Below are positions 50,644 through 59,675 of a stretch of 64,000 bases of DNA, piece after piece. The position numbers and the translations under genes were made by a program. This stretch comes from Arthrobacter antioxidans (GTDB lineage Bacteria > Actinomycetota > Actinomycetes > Actinomycetales > Micrococcaceae), in assembly GCF_023100725.1 (NCBI RefSeq), contig NZ_CP095501.1:620001-684000 (forward strand), read 5' to 3'. Within the stretch, counting starts at the first letter, position 1, and each line of letters begins with the position of its first letter. The notes under the pieces were generated by a model. The model worked only from the letters and a program-made list of their open reading frames with translations, had not been told where the DNA came from and searched no databases.

Positions 50644-52725
50644 ATGCATCATCACAGCCGCGGCCTGTATTCCGTGACCGAACGGACCGGAATGCTGTTC
50701 GGTGCCGACTACAACCCCGAACAATGGCCGGAGGGGAGCTGGCCCGAGGACATCCGCCTGATGCAGCGGGCGGGCATCAACATGGTCACCCTGGGCGTCT
50801 TCAGCTGGGCGCGGCTGCAGCCCTCGGAGGATCGATGGGATTTCGGCTGGCTCGATAGGATCCTCGCGCTGCTTCACGAGGGCGGCATCAGCGTCTGCCT
50901 GGCGACGCCCACCGCGTCGCCGCCGCCATGGCTGGGACATCGCCACCCTGACACCCTGCCGACGGATGCGGCAGGGACCCGGCAGTGGTACGGCTCCCGC
51001 AACCAGTTCTCGCCGTCGTCGGCCGTCTATCGTCAGGCGGCCGAGCAGGTCACATCGGCCCTTGCAGTGCGGTACGGCCGTCATCCCGCCGTGGTCATGT
51101 GGCACGTCGGGAACGAACTGGGGCAGGTCAGCCACGACGACGAGACCGCCGGCAGTTTCCGGAACTGGCTCCTCCGGCGTTACGGGTCCCTGGAAGGCCT
51201 CAACACCGCCTGGGGTACCACGTTCTGGAGCCAGGCGTACAGCCAGTGGGAGGAGATCCTGCCGCCGCGGACGGCACCTTATCTGCACAACCCCACCCAT
51301 GTCCTCGACTTCAAGCGTTTCAGTTCCGGCCTGCTGCTCGAGCTCTATACGGCCGAGCGGGACATCATCCGGCAGCACTCGCCCGAGGTCCCCGTGACGA
51401 CCAACCTCATGGGCTTCTTCCGCGGAGCGGACTATTTCGGTTTCGCCGACGAAACCGACCTGATCGGCAATGACTGGTACACGGACCCGGCACGGCCCGG
51501 GACCTGGGAGATGGGCGCTCTCACGCACGATCTGTGCCGCGGACTGGCCCGGGGTGAACCCTGGCTCCTGATGGAATCTGCTCCTTCGGCCGTGAACTGG
51601 CGTCCCCACAACAGTGCGAAGGAACCCGGGGCCATGATGGTGGACTCGCTGTCGGCCGTGGCACGGGGAGCGGACGGCGTCTGCTTCTTCCAGTTCCGAC
51701 AGTCCTCCTTCGGAGCCGAACGCTTCCACTCGGCGGTGGTACCCCTCGCGGGAGAGGACACCCGTGTCTTCCACGAGGCATCCGCGCTCGGCGCACGCCT
51801 GCAGGAGCTGCGTCTGCTCACGGGTGAAGCGACCCCCTCCCGGATCGCTGTGCTCTTCGACTGGGACAGCTGGTGGGCGGCCGAATCACCGGATGGTCCG
51901 AGTGACAGGCTGGGTGTCCTCGACCAGCTGCAGGCCTACTACCGGCCGCTGCTGCGGCGAGGACTCTCGGTGGAGGTGGTCCATCCGGGCGCACCTCTGG
52001 ACCGGTTCGACCTGGTGCTCGTACCCAGTTTGTTCCTCCTTCGGGAGCATCATGCCGACGCGCTCGCGGACTGGGTGCACCTGGGGGGAACGGCCGTCGT
52101 CGGGCCGTTCACCGGGGTCGCCGATGACCGCGGACACCTCCGCGAAGGACGCTTCCCATCGGTTCTTGCGGCTCTGGTCGGTGTGACCGGGGAGGAGTGG
52201 CGTCCCCTTGCCGTTCCTGTCGCCCTCGACATCGTCGATCCCGACCACACAGGAGGTGCTCGTCCTGGAGCGCCATCGCCGGCACCGTTCGAGGCCTCCG
52301 TCTGGTCGGAGGATCTGCGGCTCCACAGCCCGACCGCCAGCACGATCGCGACGTTCGCAACCGGCTCCCTCGCCGGGAAGCCGGCAGCCGTGCGCAACAG
52401 CCACGGTGCCGGTGCGGCGTGGTACGTCGGCTGTGATGCTCCGGCAGCACTGTTGAGCCACATCGTCGGCACGGCAGTGGCAGAGGCCGGATTGGCCTCG
52501 CCTGTGGTGGGGGAGCTGCCCGACGACGTCGAACTCGCCACCCGGGCGGGATACCACTTCCTGCTCAATCACGGCCCTGAAACGCGGGTCGTGCACCTCA
52601 CCGAGCACTCGGTGGACCTGCTCAGCGGGGAGCCCCACGGAACACGACTCGCACTGCGACCCTACGACGCCCTCGTCCTGAAGAGCGGCGCCGACCATAC
52701 GAAGAACGAAAGTGGAACCCCATGA
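50644..52725 (+). CDS. Glycoside hydrolase family 42 beta-galactosidase
   Basis: A 693-residue intracellular beta-galactosidase. The TIM barrel opens with FGADYNPEQWPEG; acid/base Glu158 is in WHVGNELG and nucleophile Glu311 in LLMESAPS. A trimerisation domain (VLFDWDSWWA, the A4-type aromatic patch) and a small C-terminal beta domain follow. Length is standard. AAGGA lies 6-7 bases before ATG 50644. It overlaps the GH31 gene by ATGA. In this locus it would remove beta-1,2-galactose from xyloglucan side chains. Confidence 0.93.
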   Translation: MHHHSRGLYSVTERTGMLFGADYNPEQWPEGSWPEDIRLMQRAGINMVTLGVFSWARLQPSEDRWDFGWLDRILALLHEGGISVCLATPTASPPPWLGHRHPDTLPTDAAGTRQWYGSRNQFSPSSAVYRQAAEQVTSALAVRYGRHPAVVMWHVGNELGQVSHDDETAGSFRNWLLRRYGSLEGLNTAWGTTFWSQAYSQWEEILPPRTAPYLHNPTHVLDFKRFSSGLLLELYTAERDIIRQHSPEVPVTTNLMGFFRGADYFGFADETDLIGNDWYTDPARPGTWEMGALTHDLCRGLARGEPWLLMESAPSAVNWRPHNSAKEPGAMMVDSLSAVARGADGVCFFQFRQSSFGAERFHSAVVPLAGEDTRVFHEASALGARLQELRLLTGEATPSRIAVLFDWDSWWAAESPDGPSDRLGVLDQLQAYYRPLLRRGLSVEVVHPGAPLDRFDLVLVPSLFLLREHHADALADWVHLGGTAVVGPFTGVADDRGHLREGRFPSVLAALVGVTGEEWRPLAVPVALDIVDPDHTGGARPGAPSPAPFEASVWSEDLRLHSPTASTIATFATGSLAGKPAAVRNSHGAGAAWYVGCDAPAALLSHIVGTAVAEAGLASPVVGELPDDVELATRAGYHFLLNHGPETRVVHLTEHSVDLLSGEPHGTRLALRPYDALVLKSGADHTKNESGTP

Positions 52726-54896
52726 AATTCACCGACGGCTACTGGCTGTATCGCAAAGGCTTCTCAGCGCTCCGTCCCCGCGACGTGTCGGAGGTCGTGA
52801 CGGACGACGGACAGATGGTCGTCTATGCACCCACGAAGCGCATCGAGTCCCGCGGTGACGCCCTCAATCTCCCCCAGCTGACGGTCACCTTCGGCGCCCC
52901 GATGCCCGACGTCATCAGCGTCACCATCGAACACTTCCAGGGCGGGCTGGACCGCGGGCCACATTTCGAGGTGAACCGGTCGGCGACCCACCCGACGTTC
53001 AGCCGGGACGAGCACACGGCCAGCATCACGTCGGGAGGCCTGACAGCACGCGTGAACACCCTGGGTGACTGGGGAGTGGACTTCCTGGGCGATGGCGCAC
53101 TGCTGACCAGCTCCACGGCACGGAGTGTCGGCGTGATCACCGACGACGTCGGGCGGACCTTCGTGCATGAACAGCTGAGCCTCGGTGTGGGTACCAATGT
53201 TTACGGTCTGGGCGAACGGTTCGGTTCGTTCGTCAAGAACGGGCAGTCCGTGGACATCTGGAACGAGGACGGGGGTACCTCCAGCGACCTCGCGTACAAG
53301 AATGTCCCGTTCTTCATCACGAACGACGGCTACGGGGTGTTCGTGAATCACCCGGAGAAAGTCTCCTTCGAGGTGGGGTCCGAGGTGGTCTCCCGTACCC
53401 AGTTCAGCGTGGAAGGACAGAAGCTGCAGTACTTCGTCATCCATGGCCCGTCGCCCAAGGACATCATCCGCCGCTACACGGAACTCACGGGCAGGCCGTC
53501 CCGGATCCCTGCGTGGTCCTTCGGCCTCTGGCTTTCCACGTCCTTCACGACGGACTACGACGAGAAGACCGTGAACTCCTTCATCGACGGAATGGAGGAG
53601 CGGAATCTCCCGCTGTCCGTCTTCCACTTCGACTGCCATTGGATGAGGTCCTTTCACTGGAGCGACTTCATCTGGGACCCCGCGACATTCCCTGACCCTG
53701 AGGGCATGCTCGCGCGGCTCCATGATCGCGGGCTCAAGATCTGCGTATGGATCAACCCGTACATCGCGCAGCGCTCGCACCTGTTCAGGGAAGGACTCGA
53801 GCGGGGCTTCCTGGTCAAGCGCCCGGATGGTTCGGTCTGGCAATGGGACATGTGGCAGGCCGGGATGGGGCTTGTCGACTTCACCAACCCGGACGCCGTT
53901 CTCTGGTACCAGGACAAGCTCCGTGGTCTGCTGGGCCAGGGGGTCGACTCCTTCAAGACGGACTTCGGCGAGAGGATCCCGACGGATGTCGTCTGGCATG
54001 ACGGCTCGGATCCCGACAGGATGCACAACTACTACGCGCAGATCTACAACAGGACGGTTTTCGACCTGCTGTCCAAGGAACTGGGAGAGGGCGAGGCCGT
54101 GGTGTTCGCTCGTTCGGCCACAGCGGGCGGACAGACGATGCCGGTGCACTGGGGTGGCGACTGTGAGTCCACCTTCTCGGCGATGGCCGAATCGCTGCGC
54201 GGAGGGCTGTCACTGGCGGCATCGGGATTCTCCTTCTGGAGCCACGACATCGGCGGTTTCGAAGGCACCCCGGAACCGGAGATCTTCAAGCGCTGGATCG
54301 CGTTCGGGTTGTTGTCCTCACATTCGCGGCTGCACGGCTCCAATTCCTATCGTGTTCCCTGGCTCGTGGATGAAGAGTCGGTCGACGTCCTCAGGCATTT
54401 CACGGAGCAGAAGATGCGGCTCATGCCTTATCTGCAGATGGCGGCCGAGGAAGCCTACGCGGAGGGCATCCCGCTGATGCGTCCGCTCTTCATGGAGTTC
54501 CCCGAGGACCCGGGGTGCACCCACCTCGACCGCCAGTACATGCTCGGCGCCGACCTCCTGGTGGCTCCCGTCATGGACGCCTCGGGATCGGTCTCCTTCT
54601 ATCTCCCGGACGGTATGTGGACCCACCTGGAGACCGGGGAACGGCTGGCCGGCCCGCGCTGGCACCGACAGGAGTACTCGGTCATGCAGGCGGCGACGTG
54701 GGTCAGGGAGGGCTCGGTGCTGCCGATCGGGACCGTGGCCGACCGCCCGTCCTACGACTGGGCCCGGGACATGCAGTTCCAGGCCTTCGAGGCCGCTGAT
54801 GGCACCCGCCGTGTCGCGGTACCGTCACCGGACGGCTCCACGACGGTCTTCGACGTGACCGTTCTCGACGGTGAGGTCACCGCCGTCGTGGTCTGA
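52722..54896 (+). CDS. yicI: Alpha-xylosidase, glycoside hydrolase family 31 (YicI type)
   Basis: A 724-residue intracellular enzyme. Nucleophile Asp414 lies in FKTDFGERIPTD and acid/base Asp480 in HWGGDCES; these are two residues before the corresponding Asp416 and Asp482 of E. coli YicI, showing near-colinearity. FHFDCHWMR and DFIWDP are further YicI-type phrases that select alpha-1,6-xylose at the non-reducing end. It is translationally coupled to the GH42 gene and followed by a terminator. It would release xylose from isoprimeverose-type units. Confidence 0.95.
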   Translation: MKFTDGYWLYRKGFSALRPRDVSEVVTDDGQMVVYAPTKRIESRGDALNLPQLTVTFGAPMPDVISVTIEHFQGGLDRGPHFEVNRSATHPTFSRDEHTASITSGGLTARVNTLGDWGVDFLGDGALLTSSTARSVGVITDDVGRTFVHEQLSLGVGTNVYGLGERFGSFVKNGQSVDIWNEDGGTSSDLAYKNVPFFITNDGYGVFVNHPEKVSFEVGSEVVSRTQFSVEGQKLQYFVIHGPSPKDIIRRYTELTGRPSRIPAWSFGLWLSTSFTTDYDEKTVNSFIDGMEERNLPLSVFHFDCHWMRSFHWSDFIWDPATFPDPEGMLARLHDRGLKICVWINPYIAQRSHLFREGLERGFLVKRPDGSVWQWDMWQAGMGLVDFTNPDAVLWYQDKLRGLLGQGVDSFKTDFGERIPTDVVWHDGSDPDRMHNYYAQIYNRTVFDLLSKELGEGEAVVFARSATAGGQTMPVHWGGDCESTFSAMAESLRGGLSLAASGFSFWSHDIGGFEGTPEPEIFKRWIAFGLLSSHSRLHGSNSYRVPWLVDEESVDVLRHFTEQKMRLMPYLQMAAEEAYAEGIPLMRPLFMEFPEDPGCTHLDRQYMLGADLLVAPVMDASGSVSFYLPDGMWTHLETGERLAGPRWHRQEYSVMQAATWVREGSVLPIGTVADRPSYDWARDMQFQAFEAADGTRRVAVPSPDGSTTVFDVTVLDGEVTAVVV

Positions 54897-54903
54897 CCAG
54901 GAT

Positions 54904-54936
54904 CGCCCCGCCCCCGACGTCACGGCCGGCGGGGCG
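54904..54936 (+). terminator. Terminator after the alpha-xylosidase gene
   Basis: A perfect 9-base stem CGCCCCGCC (54904-54912 with 54928-54936) begins 8 bases after the stop. The T tract is weak. Confidence 0.65.
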
Positions 54937-54993
54937 GGATGAGCAGTACCCGGCTGAGATCTCCTTGCCGGTAACCGATGAGAGGAATTGGGC

Positions 54994-55296
54994 ATGAAGC
55001 TCGAAGGCTGGCATATCGTCATCATCATCGTTCTTGCGATCGTCCTGTTCGGTGCGCCGAAGCTGCCCGGGCTGGCCCGGAGTGTGGGTCAGTCGCTGCG
55101 GATCTTCAGGTCCGAGGTGAGGCAGATGAAGGACGAGAACACCACGGGCGAGGCCGGGACGGATCCCGTGGAGGGCCGGGTGGTGAACACCCCGGCACCG
55201 CAGGTGTACACGCCCACCTATCAGGCGCCTGCCCAGCACCCCGTCCCGCCGCAGGGTCCGGCGCAGCCCCACGCCGGCGCCCCGTCCGCTACCTGA
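54994..55296 (+). CDS. tatA: Twin-arginine translocase subunit TatA
   Basis: A 100-residue TatA/E protein: one transmembrane helix (WHIVIIIVLAIVLFGAPKLP), the hinge Gly-Ala-Pro-Lys-Leu-Pro, then the amphipathic helix GLARSVGQSLRIFRSEV and a disordered Pro/Gln-rich tail. It forms the Tat pore with TatC. ATG 54994 follows AGAGGA. The first downstream residues read like a broken tatC. It is close to a Tat-exported lipoprotein gene, but Tat has many clients. Confidence 0.92.
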   Translation: MKLEGWHIVIIIVLAIVLFGAPKLPGLARSVGQSLRIFRSEVRQMKDENTTGEAGTDPVEGRVVNTPAPQVYTPTYQAPAQHPVPPQGPAQPHAGAPSAT

Positions 55297-55490
55297 AGGA
55301 GCACCTGCGCGAGGCCCGTAACCGGTTGTTCAAGTCCGCGATCGCGGTGATCGCCGCGACGGTACCGGGTTTCTTCGCCGCGATCCGGCTGTGGCTGCTC
55401 AACGACAAGCGCCGGGCCCGCCGGCCCGCGAGGCGAGGTGGCGAACCGATGGTCCTTCGCAGGAGTCATTGCGCAGCCCACGGGAGGTGA
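55293..55490 (+). pseudogene. tatC: Probable truncated tatC remnant
   Basis: In the frame that opens at CTG 55293 (overlapping the tatA stop by 4 bases) the first 30 residues read LKEHLREARNRLFKSAIAVI, close to the conserved TatC N-terminus (x-x-HLxELRxRL-x-x-A), and continue into one helix VPGFFAAIRLWLL. The frame then becomes basic and stops at 55490. A full TatC has six helices and about 250 residues, so this would be a fragment. No proper start codon is seen. Confidence 0.5.
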
Positions 55491-55504
55491 GTACGGGCAG
55501 GCGC

Positions 55505-56224
55505 CTACGCGATGCCGGTGGTGCCCAGCAGCGATCCGACCAGATAGGTGAAGGCCATGGCCAGGGCACCGCCGATCACGAGGCGGATCGTCGCGCGTCG
55601 TCGTGAGCTCCCGCCCACGTGGGCGCTGATCGCCCCGGTGATCGCCAGAGCCACGAGGACCGCCACGAAGGTGATGGGGACCCGGAGTTCGGCCGGCGGG
55701 AGGAGGATCGCGAGGAGGGGGAGGATCGCGCCGGCCGCGAACGATGCCGCGGAGGCGAAGGCCGCATGCCAGGGATTGACGACCTCGAGCTCGTTGATGT
55801 TCAGTTCCGCGGACAGGTGGGCCGCGAGGGCGTCGTGCTCCGTCAGCTCGGCAGCGACCTGGCGGGCCGTCTCGGGAGTCAGCCCCTTCTGCTCGTACAG
55901 ACCCGCGAGCTCGTCGAGTTCGCCGTCGGGATCCTCCGCGAGCTCCTGGCGTTCCTTCTCGATCAGGGCTTCCTGGCTGTCCTTCTGGCTGCTGACGGAC
56001 ACGTACTCGCCCAGCGCCATGGACACGGATCCGCCCACCACGGCGGCTGTTCCCGCCACCAGGATGGGCGCAACCGCGTTCGTCACGCCGGCGACGCCGA
56101 CGACGGTCGCTGCCGTGGACACGATGCCGTCATTGGCTCCGAGGACCGCGGCGCGCAGCCAGTTCAGGCGCCCGGCGACGCCGCTGTCGTGAGGTTCGCT
56201 GCGCTGTACCGGGATGTCCGTCAT
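55505..56224 (-). CDS. VIT/CCC1-family (iron/manganese-type) membrane transporter
   Basis: A 239-residue protein with five transmembrane helices and a cytoplasmic metal-binding region. The first helix has the family signature GANDGIVSTAATVVGVAGV; GGSVSMALGEYVSVSSQ follows; the helical hairpin in the middle is Glu-rich (EKERQELAEDPDGEL), as in the metal-binding domain of plant VIT1. It should export Fe/Mn from the cytoplasm. It is divergent from the amidotransferase gene. Confidence 0.9.
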   Translation of the reverse strand: MTDIPVQRSEPHDSGVAGRLNWLRAAVLGANDGIVSTAATVVGVAGVTNAVAPILVAGTAAVVGGSVSMALGEYVSVSSQKDSQEALIEKERQELAEDPDGELDELAGLYEQKGLTPETARQVAAELTEHDALAAHLSAELNINELEVVNPWHAAFASAASFAAGAILPLLAILLPPAELRVPITFVAVLVALAITGAISAHVGGSSRRRATIRLVIGGALAMAFTYLVGSLLGTTGIA

Positions 56225-56289
56225 GAAAGCAGTAAAACACCGGACCCCCTGCTCGGCTACAGAGGATCGGCTTGCCTTGCCACCCCCAG

Positions 56290-56295
56290 TAGCAT
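56290..56295 (+). promoter_or_regulatory. -10 box of a leaderless gene
   Basis: TAGCAT lies 6 bases before GTG 56302. The same hexamer at the same distance precedes the acetamidase gene at 58490. Confidence 0.5.
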
Positions 56296-56301
56296 CGAGG
56301 G

Positions 56302-57036
56302 GTGAAACCGTTCCTGCTCCTGGCCACCCGCGTCGACGACTACGCTGCCGACGCCGAATACCGGAGCTTCCTGAGCTTCGGTGGCCTCGCCGAAGGCCGG
56401 CTGCGGCGCGTCCGGCTCGAGGCAGGGCCCCTGCCCGAGCTCGATCTCGCGGACTACTCCGGGATCTTCCTCGGGGGCAGCCCCTTCAATTCCTCGGACC
56501 CCGAGGAGTCGAAGGGGCCCGTGCAGGTGCGTGTGGAGAGCGAGCTCGCCCGGCTGCTCGACACGGTGGTCGCCGAGGACTTCCCGTTCTTCGGCGCCTG
56601 TTACGGCGTCGGCACCCTCGGCCGGCACCAGGGCGCCGTCATCGACGGCACCTATGCGGAGCCGATCGGCGCCATCGAGATCACCCTCACCGACGACGGC
56701 CGGGCCGACCCGCTGCTCACCGGGCTGCCGGCGTCGTTCTCCGCCTATGTGGGACACAAGGAGGCGTGCGCCACGCTGCCGTCATCGGCGGTGCTGCTGG
56801 CGTCCTCGGCGACCTGCCCGGTGCAGATGTTCCGCGTGCGTGAGAACGTGTACGCCACCCAGTTCCACCCCGAGCTCGACGTCGAGGCACTGGTCGGTCG
56901 GATCAGGACCTACCGGCACGCGGGGTACTTCCCGCCCGAAGAGGCCGAGGACTACATCGAGCGGGCCCGTGCCTCCGCCGTGGACCATCCTGCGGCAATC
57001 CTCGGCGCGTTCGTGCGGCGCTACGCGCGGGACTGA
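56302..57036 (+). CDS. Class I glutamine amidotransferase
   Basis: A 244-residue GATase-1 domain. The nucleophile Cys100 is in FFGACYGVGTLG, His189 and Glu191 are in TQFHPEL, completing the triad. GIFLGGSPFNSSD forms the oxyanion strand. Stand-alone enzymes of this kind are annotated as GMP-synthase-like; acceptor unknown. It starts with GTG, no Shine-Dalgarno, and a -10 box 6 bases upstream. The C-terminal 50 residues are helical. Confidence 0.9.
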   Translation: MKPFLLLATRVDDYAADAEYRSFLSFGGLAEGRLRRVRLEAGPLPELDLADYSGIFLGGSPFNSSDPEESKGPVQVRVESELARLLDTVVAEDFPFFGACYGVGTLGRHQGAVIDGTYAEPIGAIEITLTDDGRADPLLTGLPASFSAYVGHKEACATLPSSAVLLASSATCPVQMFRVRENVYATQFHPELDVEALVGRIRTYRHAGYFPPEEAEDYIERARASAVDHPAAILGAFVRRYARD

Positions 57037-57245
57037 GTGTCGTCGTCGAGCGTGATCGCGGCGGAAATGCGTCCTGACGTGCGTCGGTACCGGGAGGTAC
57101 TGTCGGAAGACACGCCGCGCAGGGCGACACAGAAGAGGTAGCTGCCATCCGTTTCCGCACGAGAACGAGACCAAGCACGAGTACCGCACGGGCCGGAGGC
57201 ACGGTCCCCGTCCAGCCGGCCCCCGGCGAGAAGCGCCATCATCAG

Positions 57246-58427
57246 GTGCTGATCATCGGCGGCGGCAACGCCGGTGTCTCCCTTGCCGGACGGCTGCGCA
57301 GGTACCGGTTCAAGGACGTCGCCGTGATCGAGCCGCGGAGCAGGCACCTCTACCAGCCGCTCTTCTCGCACATCGCCGGCGGCACGGCGGATGCCTTCGA
57401 AGCCGTGCGCCTGCAGTCCCGGGTCATGCCACCGGGGGTCACCTGGATCCAGGACAAGGCCACGGACGTCAGCACCGGGTCCGGCACGGTGCTGCTCGAG
57501 TCCGGCAGTGCCATCACCTACGACCACCTCGTCGTCTGTCCCGGGATTCAGAACGACTGGACCGCCGTCCCCGGTCTCAAGGAGGCGATGGAAGGGCCGT
57601 ACGGCGCGTCGAACTACGAATACGAGCTGGCACCCAAGGCCTGGAAGCTGTTCCGGGACCTGACCCGCGGCACCGTCGTCTTCACCCAGCCGCCCGGACC
57701 GGCCTCGTGCGACGGTGCGGCGCAGAAGCCCATGTACCTCGCGTGCGACCACTGGCAGCGCCAGGGGGTGCTCGAGGACATCCGCGTGGTCCTCGCCGTG
57801 TCCACGCCCACCATCTTCGGCATGGACATCATCGACGAGGAACTCAACCGCAAGATCGAGGAGTACGGCATCGAGGTCCGGTACAGCACCGAACTCGCCT
57901 CGGTGGACCCGGAGGGCCGCACCGTCGACCTGATGAACAGCATCACCGGCACCCCGGAGACCCTGGCCTACGACGTCCTCCACGCCGTACCGCCCCAGTC
58001 CGCCCCCGAATGGCTGAAGTCCACGGACCTGCCGACGCATGGAAGCCGGGCGGGCTTCGTCGAAGTGGATCCCGTGATCCTCCGGCATCCACGCTTCCCG
58101 AACATCTGGTCCCTGGGCGATGCCGCGTCCACGCTGAATTCGAAGTCCGGGGCGGCACTGCGCATGCAGACGACGGTCCTCGCGAAGAACCTCCGGGCCG
58201 TGCTCAAGGGGAAGAAACCTACCGCGGAGTACAACCATTATTCGGCCTGCCCGTTCGTGGTCAGCCACAACACCGTGGTGTTCTCGGAGTTCGACGACAA
58301 GTACGCTCCGATGCCCACCGTGCCGGGGTGGGACAACCTCGCCCGGGAACGGCGGCTCACCTACGTGATGGAGCGGTTCGTGCTGCCGAAGGTCTACTGG
58401 AACCTCATCCTGAAGGGCCGCGCCTGA
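57246..58427 (+). CDS. sqr: Type II sulfide:quinone oxidoreductase-like flavoprotein
   Basis: A 393-residue (or longer) FAD enzyme: dinucleotide loop VLIIGGGNAGVSLAG, HLYQPLFSHI, and both redox Cys of type II SQR, Cys155 in PASCDGAAQKPMYL and Cys335 in YSACPFVVSHNTV. The spacing of 180 is close to that of human SQOR. It oxidises sulfide to sulfane sulfur and reduces quinone at the membrane. The start is unclear: the frame is open upstream, but the only usual start is GTG 57246, directly at the FAD loop. An ATC at 57147 has AGAGG 8 bases upstream. Confidence 0.82.
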   Translation: MLIIGGGNAGVSLAGRLRRYRFKDVAVIEPRSRHLYQPLFSHIAGGTADAFEAVRLQSRVMPPGVTWIQDKATDVSTGSGTVLLESGSAITYDHLVVCPGIQNDWTAVPGLKEAMEGPYGASNYEYELAPKAWKLFRDLTRGTVVFTQPPGPASCDGAAQKPMYLACDHWQRQGVLEDIRVVLAVSTPTIFGMDIIDEELNRKIEEYGIEVRYSTELASVDPEGRTVDLMNSITGTPETLAYDVLHAVPPQSAPEWLKSTDLPTHGSRAGFVEVDPVILRHPRFPNIWSLGDAASTLNSKSGAALRMQTTVLAKNLRAVLKGKKPTAEYNHYSACPFVVSHNTVVFSEFDDKYAPMPTVPGWDNLARERRLTYVMERFVLPKVYWNLILKGRA

Positions 58428-58454
58428 GGGTCGGGCAGCCCGGTCCTCCCTCCC

Positions 58455-58483
58455 TTGTCCGTGCCGGAGCCTCCCCGTAGCAT
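58455..58483 (+). promoter_or_regulatory. Leaderless promoter of the acetamidase/formamidase gene
   Basis: TTGTCC (58455-58460), 17 bases, TAGCAT (58478-58483), 6 bases, ATG 58490. Spacing is ideal for a message that begins at the start codon. Confidence 0.7.
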
Positions 58484-58489
58484 CCGGTC

Positions 58490-59491
58490 ATGGAGATCAT
58501 CGAGTACCGCCCCCGGCGTGATCAGCTCGTCTACACCTTCGGTGGCAGTGCTCCCGTCCTGACGGTCCGGCCTGGAACCGCGCTACGGCTCTGGTCGGAG
58601 GATGCGTTCAACAATGCGCTCACGTCCGTGGACGACGTGTCGGGCGAGAAGGTGGACCTGAACTTCGTCAATCCGCAGACCGGGCCGTTTTCCGTGGAGG
58701 GTGCGGAGCCGGGTGACACGCTCGCCCTGCACATCGTCGATCTCACGCCGGCGCGCTCCTACGGGGCGTCCGCCACGATCCCGTTCTTCGGGGGACTCAC
58801 CAGCACCGACCGCACCGCATCCCTGCAGGACCCCCTGCCCGACATCACGTGGATCTACCACGTCGACACCGAGCGCCGGACGGTCGGATTCCAGTCGAGG
58901 TACGGCGACTTCGAGGTTGCCCTGCCGCTCGAGCCGATGCTCGGGACAGTCGGCGTCGCGCCGCCCGGCGGGGAGGTCCGGTCGGCGCTGGTGCCCGAGC
59001 GGTTCGGCGGCAACATGGACGCCCCGGACGTCAAGGCGGGCACCACGGTCTACCTCGGGGTCAATGTCGAGGGTGCGCTGTTCTCCCTCGGCGACGGCCA
59101 CTACCGCCAGGGGGAGGGGGAGGCCTGCGGCACCGCCGTTGAGGGAGCGATGCACTCGACCATCATTGTGGAGCTCATCAAGGGCGGGGCTCCGGCGTGG
59201 CCCCGGTTCGAGACGGACTACCACTGGATGGCCGTGGGGTCCTCGCGCCCCATGGAGGATTCATGGCGCATCGGCCAGCTGGAGATGATCCGCTGGTTCC
59301 AGGACCTCTTCGGGCTGCACCAGCTCGATGCCTACCAGCTCCTGACCCAGACCGCGCTGGCCCCGATCGCGAACGCCGTCGACGCGAACTACAGCGTGGT
59401 GGCGAAGGTGCCCAAGGCACTCTTCCCCTCAGCCGATGCGTACGGCGGGCTCCACGCGCACCTGCGGCGGCAGGCCGCCGACCTCCGCTGA
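58490..59491 (+). CDS. Acetamidase/formamidase family protein
   Basis: A 333-residue protein of the FmdA/AmdA fold (stacked beta-sandwiches). VEGAEPGDTLALHIVDL, GGNMDAPDVKAGTTVYLGV and LGDGHYRQGEGEACGTAVE are the family motifs, including Asp/His/Glu of the metal site. It hydrolyses a short amide to ammonia and acid. It stands alone behind its own promoter; no ABC amide importer lies nearby. Confidence 0.92.
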   Translation: MEIIEYRPRRDQLVYTFGGSAPVLTVRPGTALRLWSEDAFNNALTSVDDVSGEKVDLNFVNPQTGPFSVEGAEPGDTLALHIVDLTPARSYGASATIPFFGGLTSTDRTASLQDPLPDITWIYHVDTERRTVGFQSRYGDFEVALPLEPMLGTVGVAPPGGEVRSALVPERFGGNMDAPDVKAGTTVYLGVNVEGALFSLGDGHYRQGEGEACGTAVEGAMHSTIIVELIKGGAPAWPRFETDYHWMAVGSSRPMEDSWRIGQLEMIRWFQDLFGLHQLDAYQLLTQTALAPIANAVDANYSVVAKVPKALFPSADAYGGLHAHLRRQAADLR

Positions 59492-59675
59492 TCCGCGACC
59501 GGGCGGTCTGTCCGCCGTAGAGGTGGCCGACGCCGTCGTGCTCCTTGTCCCGCGCAGTGGTTCGGCGAGGATTCCTTGCGCGGCTGCGGCGATCCTCGGA
59601 AGCTGAGGGTCAGGCGCGCTGTGCCGCCGAAGTACTCATCGACGCGGCCCTGCGCGAGGGGATCAGTGGAGCGGC

